DNA of 64,000 bases from Planctomycetaceae bacterium (GTDB lineage Bacteria > Planctomycetota > Planctomycetia > Pirellulales > Pirellulaceae): the NCBI GenBank assembly GCA_007694185.1, contig RECD01000135.1, positions 124,001-188,000 of the forward strand, written 5' to 3'. The notes beneath the pieces are model-generated. The model was not told where the DNA came from. It saw only the letters and a list, made by a program, of their open reading frames with translations, and did not search any database. This document shows positions 17,456-28,101 of this stretch, in pieces (positions within the stretch are counted from its first letter, which is position 1; each line of letters begins with the position of its first letter). Made by a program: the position numbers and the translations under genes.

Positions 17456-18682
17456 ATGAGCACCGCACCGGCCCCCCCACACGCCTCCGCTTCGGTTCCC
17501 GACAACAAGGGCCGTTTCGGCGACTTTGGTGGCAGGTTCGTTCCGGAAACGCTGACCTACGCGCTCGAACAGTTGGCGGATGAGTACGCTCGGGCCCGAC
17601 GTGACCCCGAGTTCATGCGGGAACTCGACGGACTGCTCAAAACCTTTGTCGGCCGCCCCAGCCCCCTCTACCCGGCTCGACGACTGAGCGAAGCGGTCGG
17701 CGGAGCTCAGATTTGGTTGAAGCGAGAAGACCTGAATCACACCGGCGCCCACAAGATCAACAACACGATCGGCCAGGCGTTGTTGACCCTCCGCATGGGT
17801 AAAACTCGTGTGATCGCCGAAACCGGCGCCGGCCAACACGGTGTCGCCACGGCCACCGCCTGTGCCCATTTCGGACTCCCCTGCACGGTCTACATGGGTT
17901 CCGAGGATATCCGCCGACAAAAACCGAATGTCTTCAGCATGCGACTGCTCGGGGCGACGATTCAGCCGGTCGAAAGCGGATCTCGCACCCTGCGGGATGC
18001 CGTCAACGAGGCGATGCGAGACTGGATGTCGTCGGTTCAGGACACGCATTACATCATCGGCAGCGTGATCGGCCCACACCCCTTCCCGATGATGGTCCGC
18101 GATTTCCAATCGGTGATCGGCACAGAAACCCGCGCTCAGTGCCTGGAATCGTTCGGGAGCCTGCCCGATTGCGTGGTCGCATGCGTCGGTGGCGGCAGCA
18201 ACGCCGCCGGCATGTTCTACCCGTTCGTCGAGGACGAAGGCGTCCGGATGGTCGGTGTCGAAGCCGGCGGACGCGGCAACCGACCCGGCGACCACGCTTC
18301 GCCACTATCCCACGGCAGCCCCGGTGTGCTGCACGGCAGCTTCAGCTACGTGATGCAAGACGAGGATGGCCAAACCTGCGACGTCCACTCGATGAGCGCG
18401 GGACTGGACTACCCAGGCGTCGGCCCGGAACACAGCTACTGGAAGGACACGGGCCGGGTCGACTACGTCGCCTGTGAAGACGAGGACGCCCTCACCGCAT
18501 TCGACAGGCTGGCCCGCAGCGAAGGCATCCTCGCCGCCCTCGAAACGTCTCATGCGATCGCCAAAGCGATCTCGATCGCCGCCGAAATGTCTCGCGACCA
18601 ACACTTGGTGATCTGCTTGTCGGGTCGCGGCGACAAGGACGCGATGGAACTGGCTCGACTTCGTGGACAAGCGTGGGAGTAA
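17456..18682 (+). CDS. trpB: Tryptophan synthase beta subunit
   Basis: Catalyses the PLP-dependent condensation of indole with serine to give tryptophan, 408 residues. The family start [15 protein letters not shown] lies near residue 19, and the PLP Lys is in [14 protein letters not shown] near 101. The catalytic Glu lies in [14 protein letters not shown] near 123, and the phosphate-binding loop is [11 protein letters not shown] near 245. The conserved C-terminal LSGRGDKD is present. It is the classical TrpB1 type. Unusually, trpA is not adjacent: the next gene, 10 bases downstream, is a UPF0173 hydrolase. Start ATG has no obvious Shine-Dalgarno sequence. Confidence 0.96.
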   Translation: MSTAPAPPHASASVPDNKGRFGDFGGRFVPETLTYALEQLADEYARARRDPEFMRELDGLLKTFVGRPSPLYPARRLSEAVGGAQIWLKREDLNHTGAHKINNTIGQALLTLRMGKTRVIAETGAGQHGVATATACAHFGLPCTVYMGSEDIRRQKPNVFSMRLLGATIQPVESGSRTLRDAVNEAMRDWMSSVQDTHYIIGSVIGPHPFPMMVRDFQSVIGTETRAQCLESFGSLPDCVVACVGGGSNAAGMFYPFVEDEGVRMVGVEAGGRGNRPGDHASPLSHGSPGVLHGSFSYVMQDEDGQTCDVHSMSAGLDYPGVGPEHSYWKDTGRVDYVACEDEDALTAFDRLARSEGILAALETSHAIAKAISIAAEMSRDQHLVICLSGRGDKDAMELARLRGQAWE

Positions 18683-18692
18683 CACCAGACCG

Positions 18693-19379
18693 ATGACCAT
18701 TCGCTTGACTTGGCTAGGCCACGGCTCGTGGCTGATCGAAACGCAGGAAAACCGGATCGTGCTCGACCCGTTCCTGACCGACAACCCCGCGGCCAAAGTG
18801 AAACCGGCCGATCTCGGACCGGTTTCCCATATCCTCGTGTCGCACGCCCACTTCGATCACATCGCCGATGTCGCGACCGTCGCTGCAACCGGCGAACCGA
18901 CTTTGATCGCGAACTTCGAGGTCGCACAGTGGTTCCAAAAACACCACGGCGTCCAGAACGCCGTCGGCATGAACACCGGCGGGACGCTCACTCTGCCATG
19001 GGGTAAGGTCACGATGACCCCTGCCCTGCACAGCAGCAGCTTCCCTGACGGAAGCTACGGAGGCTGCCCGGGCGGATTTTTGCTCGACATCGCGGACAAG
19101 CGAATCTACTTCGCTTGCGACACCGCCTTCTTCAGCGACATGGCCCATTACGCTCATGGCGTTGACCTGGCGATCCTGCCGATCGGCGACCTGTTCACCA
19201 TGGGGATCGAGGAGTCGATCCGAGCGATCCGGCTCATCCAACCGCGGAACGTCGCGCCGGCACACTACGACACCTGGCCACCGATCGGGCAAGACGCCTC
19301 CGAGTGGGCGGCTCGCGTCCGGTCCCAGACCGATGCCGAGCCCATCGTGCCCGCCGTCGGCAAACCTTTCGAGGTGTAG
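18693..19379 (+). CDS. UPF0173 metal-dependent hydrolase (metallo-beta-lactamase fold)
   Basis: A 228-residue cytoplasmic protein of the metallo-beta-lactamase fold. It begins TWLGHGSWLIET, and the metal-binding motif HAHFDHIAD lies near residue 51. Later conserved metal positions are FACDTAFF near 150 and PAHYDTW near 193. Family UPF0173 (UlaG/YtkL-like) has no settled substrate. The start at 18693 is 10 bases after the trpB stop, and GGGAG overlaps the trpB end, so it is probably co-transcribed with trpB. It converges on the MMPL transporter gene, 18 bases away. Confidence 0.85.
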   Translation: MTIRLTWLGHGSWLIETQENRIVLDPFLTDNPAAKVKPADLGPVSHILVSHAHFDHIADVATVAATGEPTLIANFEVAQWFQKHHGVQNAVGMNTGGTLTLPWGKVTMTPALHSSSFPDGSYGGCPGGFLLDIADKRIYFACDTAFFSDMAHYAHGVDLAILPIGDLFTMGIEESIRAIRLIQPRNVAPAHYDTWPPIGQDASEWAARVRSQTDAEPIVPAVGKPFEV

Positions 19380-19397
19380 GTCCGGAAGGAATCGGTC

Positions 19398-22300
19398 CTA
19401 ATTTGAACCCTGCCCGTCGAGCGATTCGGACCGATTGGAGACGCGTCGTTTGCCGATCGGATCGGGTGGTGGCCGGTGAGCCGTCGAGGTCGACAAGACA
19501 CTCTCGTCCTCTGGGGACGGAACGACGACCCCCTCGGCGGTACCCAGGGCCCCGACCACACCGCCACCCGAAGCGTGCAGCGGTGTTCGCTCAACCGTCT
19601 GTGCCTCTTCCAGCCCCTCGGGTAACCCCTCGCTCCATGGGTGCGATGACGGTCGCGGTTTGAACCAACGACCCAGTGGCCCCGCCAAGAGCGCCGGCAA
19701 TAAGATCAAGTCGCCGATCAACGCCGTCGCCAACAGCACCAACATCAAGGTCCCGAACCGCTGGGTCGGCGTGAAGGTGCTGAGCGAAAAGACGAACAAC
19801 CCCAAACCGCCGACGATCGTCGTTTGGGTCATCGCAGCGCCCACCCGTCGGTAGGTCTCGATCACAGCCTCGATCCGCGACATCCCCTGATCGATGTGCT
19901 GGCGAAACCAAGTCAAGAAGTGAATCGTGTCGTCGACGGCAACCCCCATCGCTACCGACGCCGTCATCATGGTGCCGATGTCGACCAGCGTGTGGGTATG
20001 GCCCATCAACCCGAAGATCACGACCACGGGAAAGAGGTTCGGTACCATCGCCACCATGCCCGCCACGATGCCGCATCCGATCTGCCGCGGTTGCAGCAGA
20101 AAGCCTGGAAAATGGCCGGGGATCAGCAGCGCGATCATGACGAAGGCGATCAGAAAAAATGCCAGGACGATCGACTCGATCAGACTCGTGAGCAGCGTCC
20201 GCTGGGCCTTGTAGACGACCGGGACAATGCCCGTGTAAACCGCCTGAAGCGGACCGGCGTTTGTCTCCGTCGGCACCCCATCGACCAGAATCGGTTCCGC
20301 TACCGGAAAACGTTCGGGGCGAGCATCGATAAAACGCTTGGCTTCGCCGGCCAAAACTGCCGGGTCCAAACCCTTCTGGTCACTGAGCAAAACGACCACA
20401 TCTGCCCGTTCCAACATCGTTTGCCAACGGGGGTCTCCAAGCTTGATCCGCGACTGTTCGTCATCCAAGTCCAACCAAAAAGCCGGCCTGATCGGTTCAC
20501 CGGCCAGCAATTCGCCCAGCGCCGATGCGTACAAGCGGTCCGGCCGTATCAAATCACTCTGGCGTCCGTCCGCGACCGCCGCCTCCACCTCTCGGTCACG
20601 ATCACCGGAAGCTTCGATCGCCAGGAAGTCCTCGCTATCCATCGCTCGCGGACGAGCATGTCCGAGCAACACCACCTGCAGTTCCGCACGGCGCTTGCCT
20701 GCCACCGAACCGCCGTCGGCCCCCACCCCCAAGACCGCATCATCGCAGGCCGACAGGACCATTTCCCTGGCCCGGTAGGCATCGAGCACAGGTGTGACCG
20801 TCCGTCGGAGGTCACCGACAAACCGGCCATAGTCCACGTCGCTCAGGGCACCCACGCGCAAACTGATTCTCCACAACTCGCTACCGGCAAACGGGCCGGA
20901 CTTTTCGAACCGGAAGAAATCGCTGGTACTCAGCTCCTCGAGCGAATTGGTTAAGTCCGCCTCGAACTTGCTACGAACCGGCGAGAAGGAGTTGCTGGGC
21001 TCCGGCAACGGCGGCATGAAGGTGATCGCACTCATCGTCCGACCGATGACACCCGTCCCAGATTCACCCAAGGTCCTGCGAACCGCCGTGTCGATCCGTC
21101 CGATCGCCTCCGCCCGTTGCAACGTGGTCAGCGTCTGCCGATGCGTCGAAAATTGGCGGTCGGATGCCGACGGCCCCGCCGGTTCCTCCGCCCCGCCTTC
21201 GGCGGGCCTCGAAGCAGCGGGCGCCCCATTGGTGGACCGACGAGAGACCAACTCCTGCGGGACGCGAACCACCAACTCCATCGGCACCAATTTGCCGAAG
21301 TGGCTTTCTAGGTACGCGTAGTCCGAGATGATCCGAGACTCACTATCAAACAGCTTCAGCAATTGGACGGTGGTCCGAATCTTGGGCAAACCCAACAAGC
21401 CCAAGGCGAAAACCGAAAGGCAGACGACCGTCACCAACCTGTTATGAGCCGTGACCCAACCACCGACCGCAGCCCAAAAGTCGGCGATCCGGTTCCGGAT
21501 CACGACCGGTTCGCTGCTGATCGCGTCCGACCCGCTCGCGATTTCCCCCTGGTCTGCCTTGCCCGATTTCCCTAACGCGAAGGCCGGAGGGAACGTTTCC
21601 AAAGCGGCGGGCAAGTACGTGAAGAGGATGGCCAGCGTTGCCATCACGGCCGCCGCCGAATAAAGCCCAAAGTTGTAAATCGGGACGATATTGCTGGTAC
21701 ACAGCGATATCAGCCCCAATGAAGTCGTAATCGCCGCCAACGTGCAGGGGGCGAATGCGTGATGCGTCGCCCGCGCGGTCGCTCCGGCCAAGCCGCGTTT
21801 ACGAACCTCATCACGGTAGTAATTGACGATGTGGATCGCACCCGACAAACCGAGCACGTACACCAAGGACGGCATCGTCATCAAAATCGCGTCGACATGC
21901 CCCCCGGTCCAGTGGCTGATCGCCAAACCCAACACGGCCGCGGTCAAGCCCACCGTGAAAATCATCAAGGTGACGTTGAAACTGCGAAAGCAGAGGAACG
22001 ACAACCCCAGTCCGACCAACCCGCTGTAGCCGACCAGCCTTACCAGCGTGACCGTCCCCTCTTCATCGATCGCGATGTTGTCGACCGGTGGCCCGCCCAA
22101 ACGTAGCAGCGGACGACCGTCGGCATCAAACCGTTCCTCCGGCGCAAGCTCCGCCTTGTCAAACGGGGGCGGTGCCATCGATGGCGACTCCGCGGCCGCC
22201 AATCCCGACTCATCTGCGAGGATCAGCAACCGACCGCGAGGGCCGCCGACCACACCACGACCGACCGACCGACCCAAATGGTCCTTGCCCAATTGGGTCA

Positions 22301-23342
22301 AGGTGACCAACACACACGTCTGCCGGGGCGGCACCGGCACCCCGATTGCCTGACACATTTCGTCCCAGGCCGTTGCTTGCTCGTCGATCGTAGCATCGAG
22401 CAACCCGCTCAACTCTCCGCCAAATCGCTCTTGGATCTGCTTAACCGTCCGCCGAACCAGATAATCAAAATCGTCGGGCAGGTCGGCTCGCGACTCAGGA
22501 GGCAACAGGTCATGAACCGCCGCAGGACTCCAGTCAAACCCAGGTGGCAAAGCGGGGGCGAACATCGTGCCCGTAAGCCTTTCGATCGCTCGCTTGCGCG
22601 CGACCGCACCGCGCTGATCCGCGTCGGTGAAGTCGATCGGCCACAACGGCCCTCCCTCGACCGCCAATCGGTCGACCATCTCCGTGCCCGTCTGGACCGT
22701 TTGGTACAGGGACGCGGCCAGCATCGTCGGATCGTCGTAGAACTCGTTGCTACCGTCTGGCCCCGGTGGGTTGCCGAAGCCCGCCACAAACTGGCCTCGC
22801 AACTCATAACTGCCGGTTAGACGTTGAACGAATCGCAGCAGCCCGCCGACAGCATTGCTGCCCGCCGTCCAACGATGCAACTTGCCGTCCGGGGTCAGGT
22901 AATAGTGATCGCCGGCGGGAGTTGAAAACCATTTCTCTTCGCCCCCACCCCAATTATCCAACTCCGTCGGCTCAAGAAATAGTTGCAAATCCTCCGCCAG
23001 CTGTCGGGCCCGCTCGTGGTCCGCGGTATCGGGTAACGCCCGCTGCGTCGACTCGTGAACCAACTTGGCGGACAACATCCGCAACCGCTGATCCTCGGAG
23101 GTACAGCCCTCCCACGTCGCGACGATGAAGCTCTCGCCCATGAAATAACGGGCGAACCAGTCCAACTCGACCGTCTCGCGAAAATCGCCGGGCAACCAGT
23201 CCTTGATGTTGTTCTTCTTGCCGGCAATCGCCAGCCGCGCGCCTCGGAACACCGAGGGCAACAGGAAGAAAAATACAAGCAGAATCAGCAGCGCGCCGGG
23301 CAGGCCGAAGATCGTGCGGCGAGTTAAAAATGATCGCGACAT
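19398..23342 (-). CDS. Large MMPL/RND-family membrane transporter
   Basis: Inner-membrane transporter of the RND superfamily with MMPL (sterol-sensing-like) domains, about 1314 residues. The layout is an N-terminal membrane helix (12-30), a large exported loop to about 430, a first membrane bundle (about 435-600, with GAIHIVNYYRDE), a second exported loop, and a second bundle (about 1050-1225, with VAVDDTIHFLTWFRQH). The cytoplasmic tail of about 90 residues is polar and disordered. Related proteins export lipids, including hopanoids (HpnN); the cargo here is unknown. The frame opens 43 codons earlier, but MSRSFLTRRTIFG at 23342 gives the normal start before the first helix. Single gene, convergent with UPF0173. 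Confidence 0.85.
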   Translation of the reverse strand: MSRSFLTRRTIFGLPGALLILLVFFFLLPSVFRGARLAIAGKKNNIKDWLPGDFRETVELDWFARYFMGESFIVATWEGCTSEDQRLRMLSAKLVHESTQRALPDTADHERARQLAEDLQLFLEPTELDNWGGGEEKWFSTPAGDHYYLTPDGKLHRWTAGSNAVGGLLRFVQRLTGSYELRGQFVAGFGNPPGPDGSNEFYDDPTMLAASLYQTVQTGTEMVDRLAVEGGPLWPIDFTDADQRGAVARKRAIERLTGTMFAPALPPGFDWSPAAVHDLLPPESRADLPDDFDYLVRRTVKQIQERFGGELSGLLDATIDEQATAWDEMCQAIGVPVPPRQTCVLVTLTQLGKDHLGRSVGRGVVGGPRGRLLILADESGLAAAESPSMAPPPFDKAELAPEERFDADGRPLLRLGGPPVDNIAIDEEGTVTLVRLVGYSGLVGLGLSFLCFRSFNVTLMIFTVGLTAAVLGLAISHWTGGHVDAILMTMPSLVYVLGLSGAIHIVNYYRDEVRKRGLAGATARATHHAFAPCTLAAITTSLGLISLCTSNIVPIYNFGLYSAAAVMATLAILFTYLPAALETFPPAFALGKSGKADQGEIASGSDAISSEPVVIRNRIADFWAAVGGWVTAHNRLVTVVCLSVFALGLLGLPKIRTTVQLLKLFDSESRIISDYAYLESHFGKLVPMELVVRVPQELVSRRSTNGAPAASRPAEGGAEEPAGPSASDRQFSTHRQTLTTLQRAEAIGRIDTAVRRTLGESGTGVIGRTMSAITFMPPLPEPSNSFSPVRSKFEADLTNSLEELSTSDFFRFEKSGPFAGSELWRISLRVGALSDVDYGRFVGDLRRTVTPVLDAYRAREMVLSACDDAVLGVGADGGSVAGKRRAELQVVLLGHARPRAMDSEDFLAIEASGDRDREVEAAVADGRQSDLIRPDRLYASALGELLAGEPIRPAFWLDLDDEQSRIKLGDPRWQTMLERADVVVLLSDQKGLDPAVLAGEAKRFIDARPERFPVAEPILVDGVPTETNAGPLQAVYTGIVPVVYKAQRTLLTSLIESIVLAFFLIAFVMIALLIPGHFPGFLLQPRQIGCGIVAGMVAMVPNLFPVVVIFGLMGHTHTLVDIGTMMTASVAMGVAVDDTIHFLTWFRQHIDQGMSRIEAVIETYRRVGAAMTQTTIVGGLGLFVFSLSTFTPTQRFGTLMLVLLATALIGDLILLPALLAGPLGRWFKPRPSSHPWSEGLPEGLEEAQTVERTPLHASGGGVVGALGTAEGVVVPSPEDESVLSTSTAHRPPPDPIGKRRVSNRSESLDGQGSN

Positions 23343-23577
23343 GCAGCTGATTTTCGGCAAAAAATGCCGTCCTGCCCCCGGGACAATCTCCCGGCCGCAA
23401 GACCCCCCCAACCGGAATGACCACACCAAGGCCGACGCGAAACGGACCAAGGACTTTTTGTCCGCCCCCACGCGACCTTCAGCGCCTTAGCCTAGCGGTC
23501 CCAAGCGAATGGGTCTAGCCAAACCGAGAGCCTCGGCCAAGCAGAATGTCGACGGACATCCCACGAGAACGGCCTGG

Positions 23578-23614
23578 GCAAAACAGGGGGTTTGCATCGA
23601 CTTGCAACACCCCC
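23578..23614 (-). terminator. Rho-independent terminator after the MFS gene
   Basis: On the minus strand a GC-rich stem (GGGGGTGTTGC pairing with GCAAACCCCC, one bulged base, 8-base loop) is followed by TGTTTTGC. It lies 24 bases after the MFS transporter stop and before the MMPL gene, where a terminator is expected. The rest of the 295-base gap (23343-23637) shows no gene. Confidence 0.6.
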
Positions 23615-23637
23615 GATCGACCCGCGCCGCCACCCGA

Positions 23638-25305
23638 TCACTCGTTGGGCCCGACGATCCCGTCCGCAATCGCCTCATCCGCCGTGACATCGCGATCGAT
23701 ACCGGGCCCCTCGCCGAACGAAGGGTGCGTCGGATCACCCACGGCCGCCAAGTGAACCGCGCTGTACCCACCCTGCGACCTGAAGTACAGGATCATCAGC
23801 AAGTAGCAAACGAGCATGATGGCTGGGAAGATCGTCACTTTCGCCAACGCACCTTGTTTGGCCGACCTGACCACATCGCCGGCCTGTTCGGCTTGCTCGG
23901 CTTCGAGCATTCCCAGCTTTTCATCGTCAACCGCGGTGTAATCGCCCAGAAAGTAAGTGCTCTCCTTCTGGATCTGCTCATACACGCCCGGCATCTTTTC
24001 CTTCATCGCGACCCGTGCCGAGTCTTCTTGCATCGCCCCGATCAGCGGCCCGCCAATGATCCCGACGGTCAACATCCCGATCCCGGCGATGGCGTTGAGC
24101 GTTACCGCCCCACCCTTGGGAAACTGCTCAGCAACCACACCCAACATCGTCGGCCAGAAATAGGTCTTGGCGACCCCATACAACGTCGCAGCCGCGAAAA
24201 TCACGACGAAAGTCTGAGCCAACGAGAGCCAATACAAACCGACGATCGCGAGCGCTGCACAACTCGCCAGCAAGCCCAACGGGGTCAAGCAGCGAACGAC
24301 CGGGCCGGCGAAAAATCGCAGCACCATCATGATCGCCGAGGTGTAGATCAAGACCCACAACGGGTCGAAACCAGAAGCCTTCATCGGCTCTTCCATGATT
24401 CCCGTGATCGCCCCGTCCGTCCCCAATTCCGTTGTCGCCAGCGGCATCATGATCAGACAGAGAAAAATCATCATCGGCCGACCGAGCGAACGGCAATAAG
24501 CCCCGTAGGCCACAACGGAAACGATGATCAAGCCCCACACCAAAGCAGCGGGCCAATCGAACACGTTGCCGATTTCACGAAACACCAGAAACGAAGCGAT
24601 CGCGGCACCGACCACACCGAACTCGGCGAGCATGTCGCGATAGGTGGCACCCGAACTGACCCGCTCGGACACCGGAAATTCCAACCGAATCAGGATCACG
24701 AGGTAGACGATCGCCGGGATCGCGATGATGTAGATCAACAACCGCCAGTCGTCCGTCGCGGCCGATCCAAGCCCCAAGGTGATCAACCCGCCCAGCACCA
24801 ACCCGCCGGGCCAACCGGCATGCAAAATATTGAGCCACTGCGTCTTATTGCGACTGAACATCGTGGCCACAACCGGGTTGATGAACGCCTCCACCGTCCC
24901 GTTACCAAGCCCCAAAATGATCGAGCCGGTTTTCAGCAAAAAAAGCCCGCGGGCTTGAGCGGCCAGCAACCCCTCGCCCGTCAACCCCTCCGCCTTGACG
25001 GTCGAATAGGCCAACAGAGCCAGCGCCGCATACACCGCGTAGCAGACGAAACTGAACAACATCGCCACCCGATAACCGATTTTGTCGATCACCAGACTGA
25101 ACAGGATGATGCTGACCGCGAACGGCCAAATCCCCGCCCCGAACAACTCCTGCGCCTGTACCTTGTCCAACCCGAAGTCTCGCGGCCACATCGACGCGTT
25201 GTTGATCATGAAGGCCCGCGTGATGAACGCGAACGCCGTGGTGATCAGGGCGATGAAGCACCCCCAAAACATGAGCAAAGAGGGCTTTTCGGTGGACTCG
25301 GTCAT
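23638..25305 (-). CDS. MFS transporter
   Basis: Major facilitator superfamily membrane protein of 555 residues with about 12-13 hydrophobic helices beginning near residue 10 (LLMFWGCFIALITTAFAF). Visible landmarks are the first-half loop DKIGYRVAML near 75, GLGNGTVEAFINP near 134, and a second half with GVAKTYFWPTMLGVVAE near 380. A soluble insertion of about 80 residues (EDSARVAMKEK...AEQAGDVVRS) lies before the last helix, and the C-terminal tail is acidic. I recognise the type from planctomycetes, where it is annotated as a sugar/nucleoside-like permease, but the substrate is unknown. It stands alone, followed by a terminator. Confidence 0.8.
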   Translation of the reverse strand: MTESTEKPSLLMFWGCFIALITTAFAFITRAFMINNASMWPRDFGLDKVQAQELFGAGIWPFAVSIILFSLVIDKIGYRVAMLFSFVCYAVYAALALLAYSTVKAEGLTGEGLLAAQARGLFLLKTGSIILGLGNGTVEAFINPVVATMFSRNKTQWLNILHAGWPGGLVLGGLITLGLGSAATDDWRLLIYIIAIPAIVYLVILIRLEFPVSERVSSGATYRDMLAEFGVVGAAIASFLVFREIGNVFDWPAALVWGLIIVSVVAYGAYCRSLGRPMMIFLCLIMMPLATTELGTDGAITGIMEEPMKASGFDPLWVLIYTSAIMMVLRFFAGPVVRCLTPLGLLASCAALAIVGLYWLSLAQTFVVIFAAATLYGVAKTYFWPTMLGVVAEQFPKGGAVTLNAIAGIGMLTVGIIGGPLIGAMQEDSARVAMKEKMPGVYEQIQKESTYFLGDYTAVDDEKLGMLEAEQAEQAGDVVRSAKQGALAKVTIFPAIMLVCYLLMILYFRSQGGYSAVHLAAVGDPTHPSFGEGPGIDRDVTADEAIADGIVGPNE

Positions 25306-25517
25306 AGCTGAAGACTCTTCGGATGGCTGGAGTGAATCGCGGGGAAGGCGACGGACTGAACGTCGGGATCGGATCGGAAGAAAAGCCGCGGAGGAAGGAA
25401 CGACCCGAACGAAAGGTCAAGAAAGCGACCGACGAACGGAGGTCAGGCGGAAATGCTGCCATCCCGGCGCGACCAAGTCAAGCGTTTGCCCTGACCATCC
25501 GTCGACTTTTCCGAATC

Positions 25518-25874
25518 TTAGACCCCGGCGTGATCAGCCCATCCCGCAGGAAAACGATGGCAACCGTCCTCGCCCAACGGCAGTTCAACCACCGATTCGA
25601 TCGCCGCCAAGGGAAGCGTCCCGAACAGATGCGGAAACAACTTTCCACCCCGAGACAGTTCCCACTTCAAGCCTTCGGCGATCGCCTCCGCCCCGACCCG
25701 CAGCAACACCAAATCGGTCTGGCCACCGAAATGCAACCGGACCGTCTCCTCGACCTGGTCGGCCGCAGAGAGGTGAATGAAGCCGTCACGCAAATCGACT
25801 GGCGCCCCGGCAAACTCACCAAGTCGCTGCGCCTCCGCCCACATCGCCTGCGTCAATACTTTGTAGACAAACAT
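25518..25874 (-). CDS. DUF952 family protein
   Basis: A 118-residue cytoplasmic protein starting FVYKVLTQAMW, with the family core GAPVDLRDGFIHLSAADQVEETVRLHF (written in two parts: DLRDGFIHLS near residue 30 and QVEETVRLHF near 43) and LKWELSRGGKLFPHLFG near 72. DUF952 belongs to a small alpha/beta fold related to ADP-ribosyltransferase-like or glutathione-transferase-associated proteins; no function is established. The start at 25874 is four bases after the TRAP permease stop, with GGGGAG upstream, so it is the third gene of the TAXI-TRAP operon. The frame extends 20 codons upstream over the permease gene; that extension is rejected. Confidence 0.8.
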   Translation of the reverse strand: MFVYKVLTQAMWAEAQRLGEFAGAPVDLRDGFIHLSAADQVEETVRLHFGGQTDLVLLRVGAEAIAEGLKWELSRGGKLFPHLFGTLPLAAIESVVELPLGEDGCHRFPAGWADHAGV

Positions 25875-25878
25875 CCGC

Positions 25879-28101
25879 TCAGCCCGCTCCCCGCGCCGGT
25901 GATGACTCGGGCGAACCTGTACCGGTCTGCCCACGCCAACTGACGATGGCCACGATCAGCAGTAGCGCCGCACCGAGCAGGTCCACCCAAGACAATCTCG
26001 ACGCACCTACCGCAGAAGAATCGGGGAATAGCGAACAGGATGCCGCCGCGAACAATACGCACCGCCAAAGCCAACTCAACGGGCTGAACAGGTAACCCGC
26101 CATCGCCGCGGCCAACGACAAAACCCCCATGCAGGCGGCAGCGACCGCTAACATCACGGCGAGCGGCTCGGGAGCACCGCCATCGGCCGACATCAGGCAG
26201 AGCTCCGGGCGATAAACGAACATGAACGGCAGGGTGAACCCGACGAGTGAAAAGCGAAAAGCCGCTACGCCTGTCTGCATCACGCCCGATCCGGCGATCG
26301 ACGCCGTCGCGTACGCGGCCAACGCCACCGGCGGCGTGACCATCGCCATCATGCCAAAGTAAAAGATGAACAGGTGAGCGGCCAAAATCGGTACGCCCAA
26401 GGCAGGGTCTGCGAACACGGGACCGATCACGGTGGCGAGCAACAAGTAGGAAACCGCCGAGGGCAAACCCATCCCCAACACGATCGAACAACCCATGATC
26501 GACAACAATGCCAAAAACAGGTTGCTACCGGCGAGCGGGATGATCGCCTGCGGAACACCGGTACCGATACCCGTTCGAGACACCAAGCCGATGATGATCC
26601 CCACACAGGCCGCCGCCACGATCAGCGGGATCCCGCCCCGGCCCGAGGTCAAGAATCCGGACAACACGATCTTCCGCCAACGGCAGGACCCGAGCGCGAC
26701 CAGCAGCGTGATCGCCATCCCCCAAATCAACGCGTCGGTCCAAGTGCCGGCTAGCGGAAGCGCATAGCGAGCCGCCAACACAGCCGCGATCCAAACCGCA
26801 AATCCCGCCAATCGCCCCGACACATCAGCGACGATCCGCGGGTTGGCCAAGATCATCGCCATCACGAACGCCAACGAATATGTGACGGACCGAAACGGCG
26901 AGTTGCCCATGACCAAAAAGACCATCAGGCTGCCCAAGGCGCCAAAGAAAGTCAGTCCCTCGAGGCTGAATATCGATGTCGCCGCCGGCGCGACTCCCAA
27001 ACCGAACTCGTCGTCCGGTGGCTCGCCCGACCGCACATCACCACCCGCCGACCAACCGGTTGAACCGTTCGCTCCGCTCGGCGATGCCGCCTCCTCCGGA
27101 TTCTCATCGATCCGCTTCGCGTAGAAATGGACCAACAGAAAAATCGATAGGTAATACAAGATCGCGGGGATCAGTGCCGCTTTAACGATTTCGAGATAGG
27201 TGACCGGAGGGTTGCGGTTGATGATCTCCAGCATCATGTAAGCCCCCGCCCCCATCACCGGCGGGACCAAGGCACCACCCGAGGAGGCCGCGGCTTCGAT
27301 CCCCCCCGCGATATGCGGCCGAAATCCGATGCTCTTCATCAACGGGATCGTGAACGTGCCGGTCGTCGCGGCGTTGGCAACCGCACTGCCCGACAACGAT
27401 CCCATCAAGCCGCTGGCCAACACCGACACCTTCGCCGGCCCCCCCGCTTTGCTGCCGAACAATCGGGTCGCCAGCGCGATGATGTATCCCGTCGCACCGC
27501 TGGCTTGCAAAAAAGCGCCGAACAACACGAACAGAAAAACGTAACGGAACATCACGCCCAAAGCAGTGCCGAACACCCCCTCGGTCCGCAAATAGGTCTG
27601 GCCGATCAAGTCGCCAAAATCCTGACCGCGATGAGGAAACAGCCAATCGGGCAACTGCCGGGCAACCGCCTCGTGGGCGTAAATAACAAACACGAGGGCC
27701 AAGATCGGCAATGCCAAACCGATCGATCGCCGGGTGGCTTCCAAAACCAGCAGCAACCCGATCGCCCCGACCACCAGGTCCGGCGTTTGATAGATCCCCG
27801 CCCGCTGCCCAAGTGCCGAACCGTAGTACAACAAATAGCCGGTACAAGCCGTCGCGAGACCGACCAGCACCCAGTCCAAGACCATCGCCCACCGGCGATA
27901 CTCCCAGCTCGGATGGATCGGGAAGCTCAGGAAGCACAACACGAGTCCCAACCCGCCAAAGATCGCCAACTCCTTGAGCGGTGACAGGAAGGAAAAGTTG
28001 ACTTCGACCAAGACGTAAAGCGACAACGCCACGGCCAAGGCGGCAACCACCCACCTCCTGCCCGCGGACTGCAACGGCTCCTCGCCGTCCGACTCAGTCA
28101 T
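25879..28101 (-). CDS. TRAP transporter fused 4TM/12TM permease
   Basis: Inner-membrane permease of a tripartite ATP-independent periplasmic transporter, 740 residues, in which the small (DctQ-like) and large (DctM-like) subunits are fused, as is usual in the TAXI class. About 18 hydrophobic segments are visible. The DctM signature includes GLMGSLSGSAVANAATTGTFTIP near 245 (quoted here only in part: SGSAVANAATTG), GGIEAAASSGGALVPPVMGAGA near 275 (AAASSGGALVPP) and the second-half counterpart GLPSAVSYLL near 540. A polar loop of about 50 residues separates the halves. It overlaps the TAXI binding-protein gene by eight bases, so the two are probably coupled. It imports an organic acid or amino acid driven by an ion gradient; the substrate is unknown. 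Confidence 0.9.
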   Translation of the reverse strand: MTESDGEEPLQSAGRRWVVAALAVALSLYVLVEVNFSFLSPLKELAIFGGLGLVLCFLSFPIHPSWEYRRWAMVLDWVLVGLATACTGYLLYYGSALGQRAGIYQTPDLVVGAIGLLLVLEATRRSIGLALPILALVFVIYAHEAVARQLPDWLFPHRGQDFGDLIGQTYLRTEGVFGTALGVMFRYVFLFVLFGAFLQASGATGYIIALATRLFGSKAGGPAKVSVLASGLMGSLSGSAVANAATTGTFTIPLMKSIGFRPHIAGGIEAAASSGGALVPPVMGAGAYMMLEIINRNPPVTYLEIVKAALIPAILYYLSIFLLVHFYAKRIDENPEEAASPSGANGSTGWSAGGDVRSGEPPDDEFGLGVAPAATSIFSLEGLTFFGALGSLMVFLVMGNSPFRSVTYSLAFVMAMILANPRIVADVSGRLAGFAVWIAAVLAARYALPLAGTWTDALIWGMAITLLVALGSCRWRKIVLSGFLTSGRGGIPLIVAAACVGIIIGLVSRTGIGTGVPQAIIPLAGSNLFLALLSIMGCSIVLGMGLPSAVSYLLLATVIGPVFADPALGVPILAAHLFIFYFGMMAMVTPPVALAAYATASIAGSGVMQTGVAAFRFSLVGFTLPFMFVYRPELCLMSADGGAPEPLAVMLAVAAACMGVLSLAAAMAGYLFSPLSWLWRCVLFAAASCSLFPDSSAVGASRLSWVDLLGAALLLIVAIVSWRGQTGTGSPESSPARGAG

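Noticed and set aside
23509-25311. 600-codon plus-strand open frame over the MFS gene
   Set aside because: Composition is dominated by Arg, Asp, His and Gln with no recognisable motif; it is the antisense shadow of a clear multi-helix transporter.
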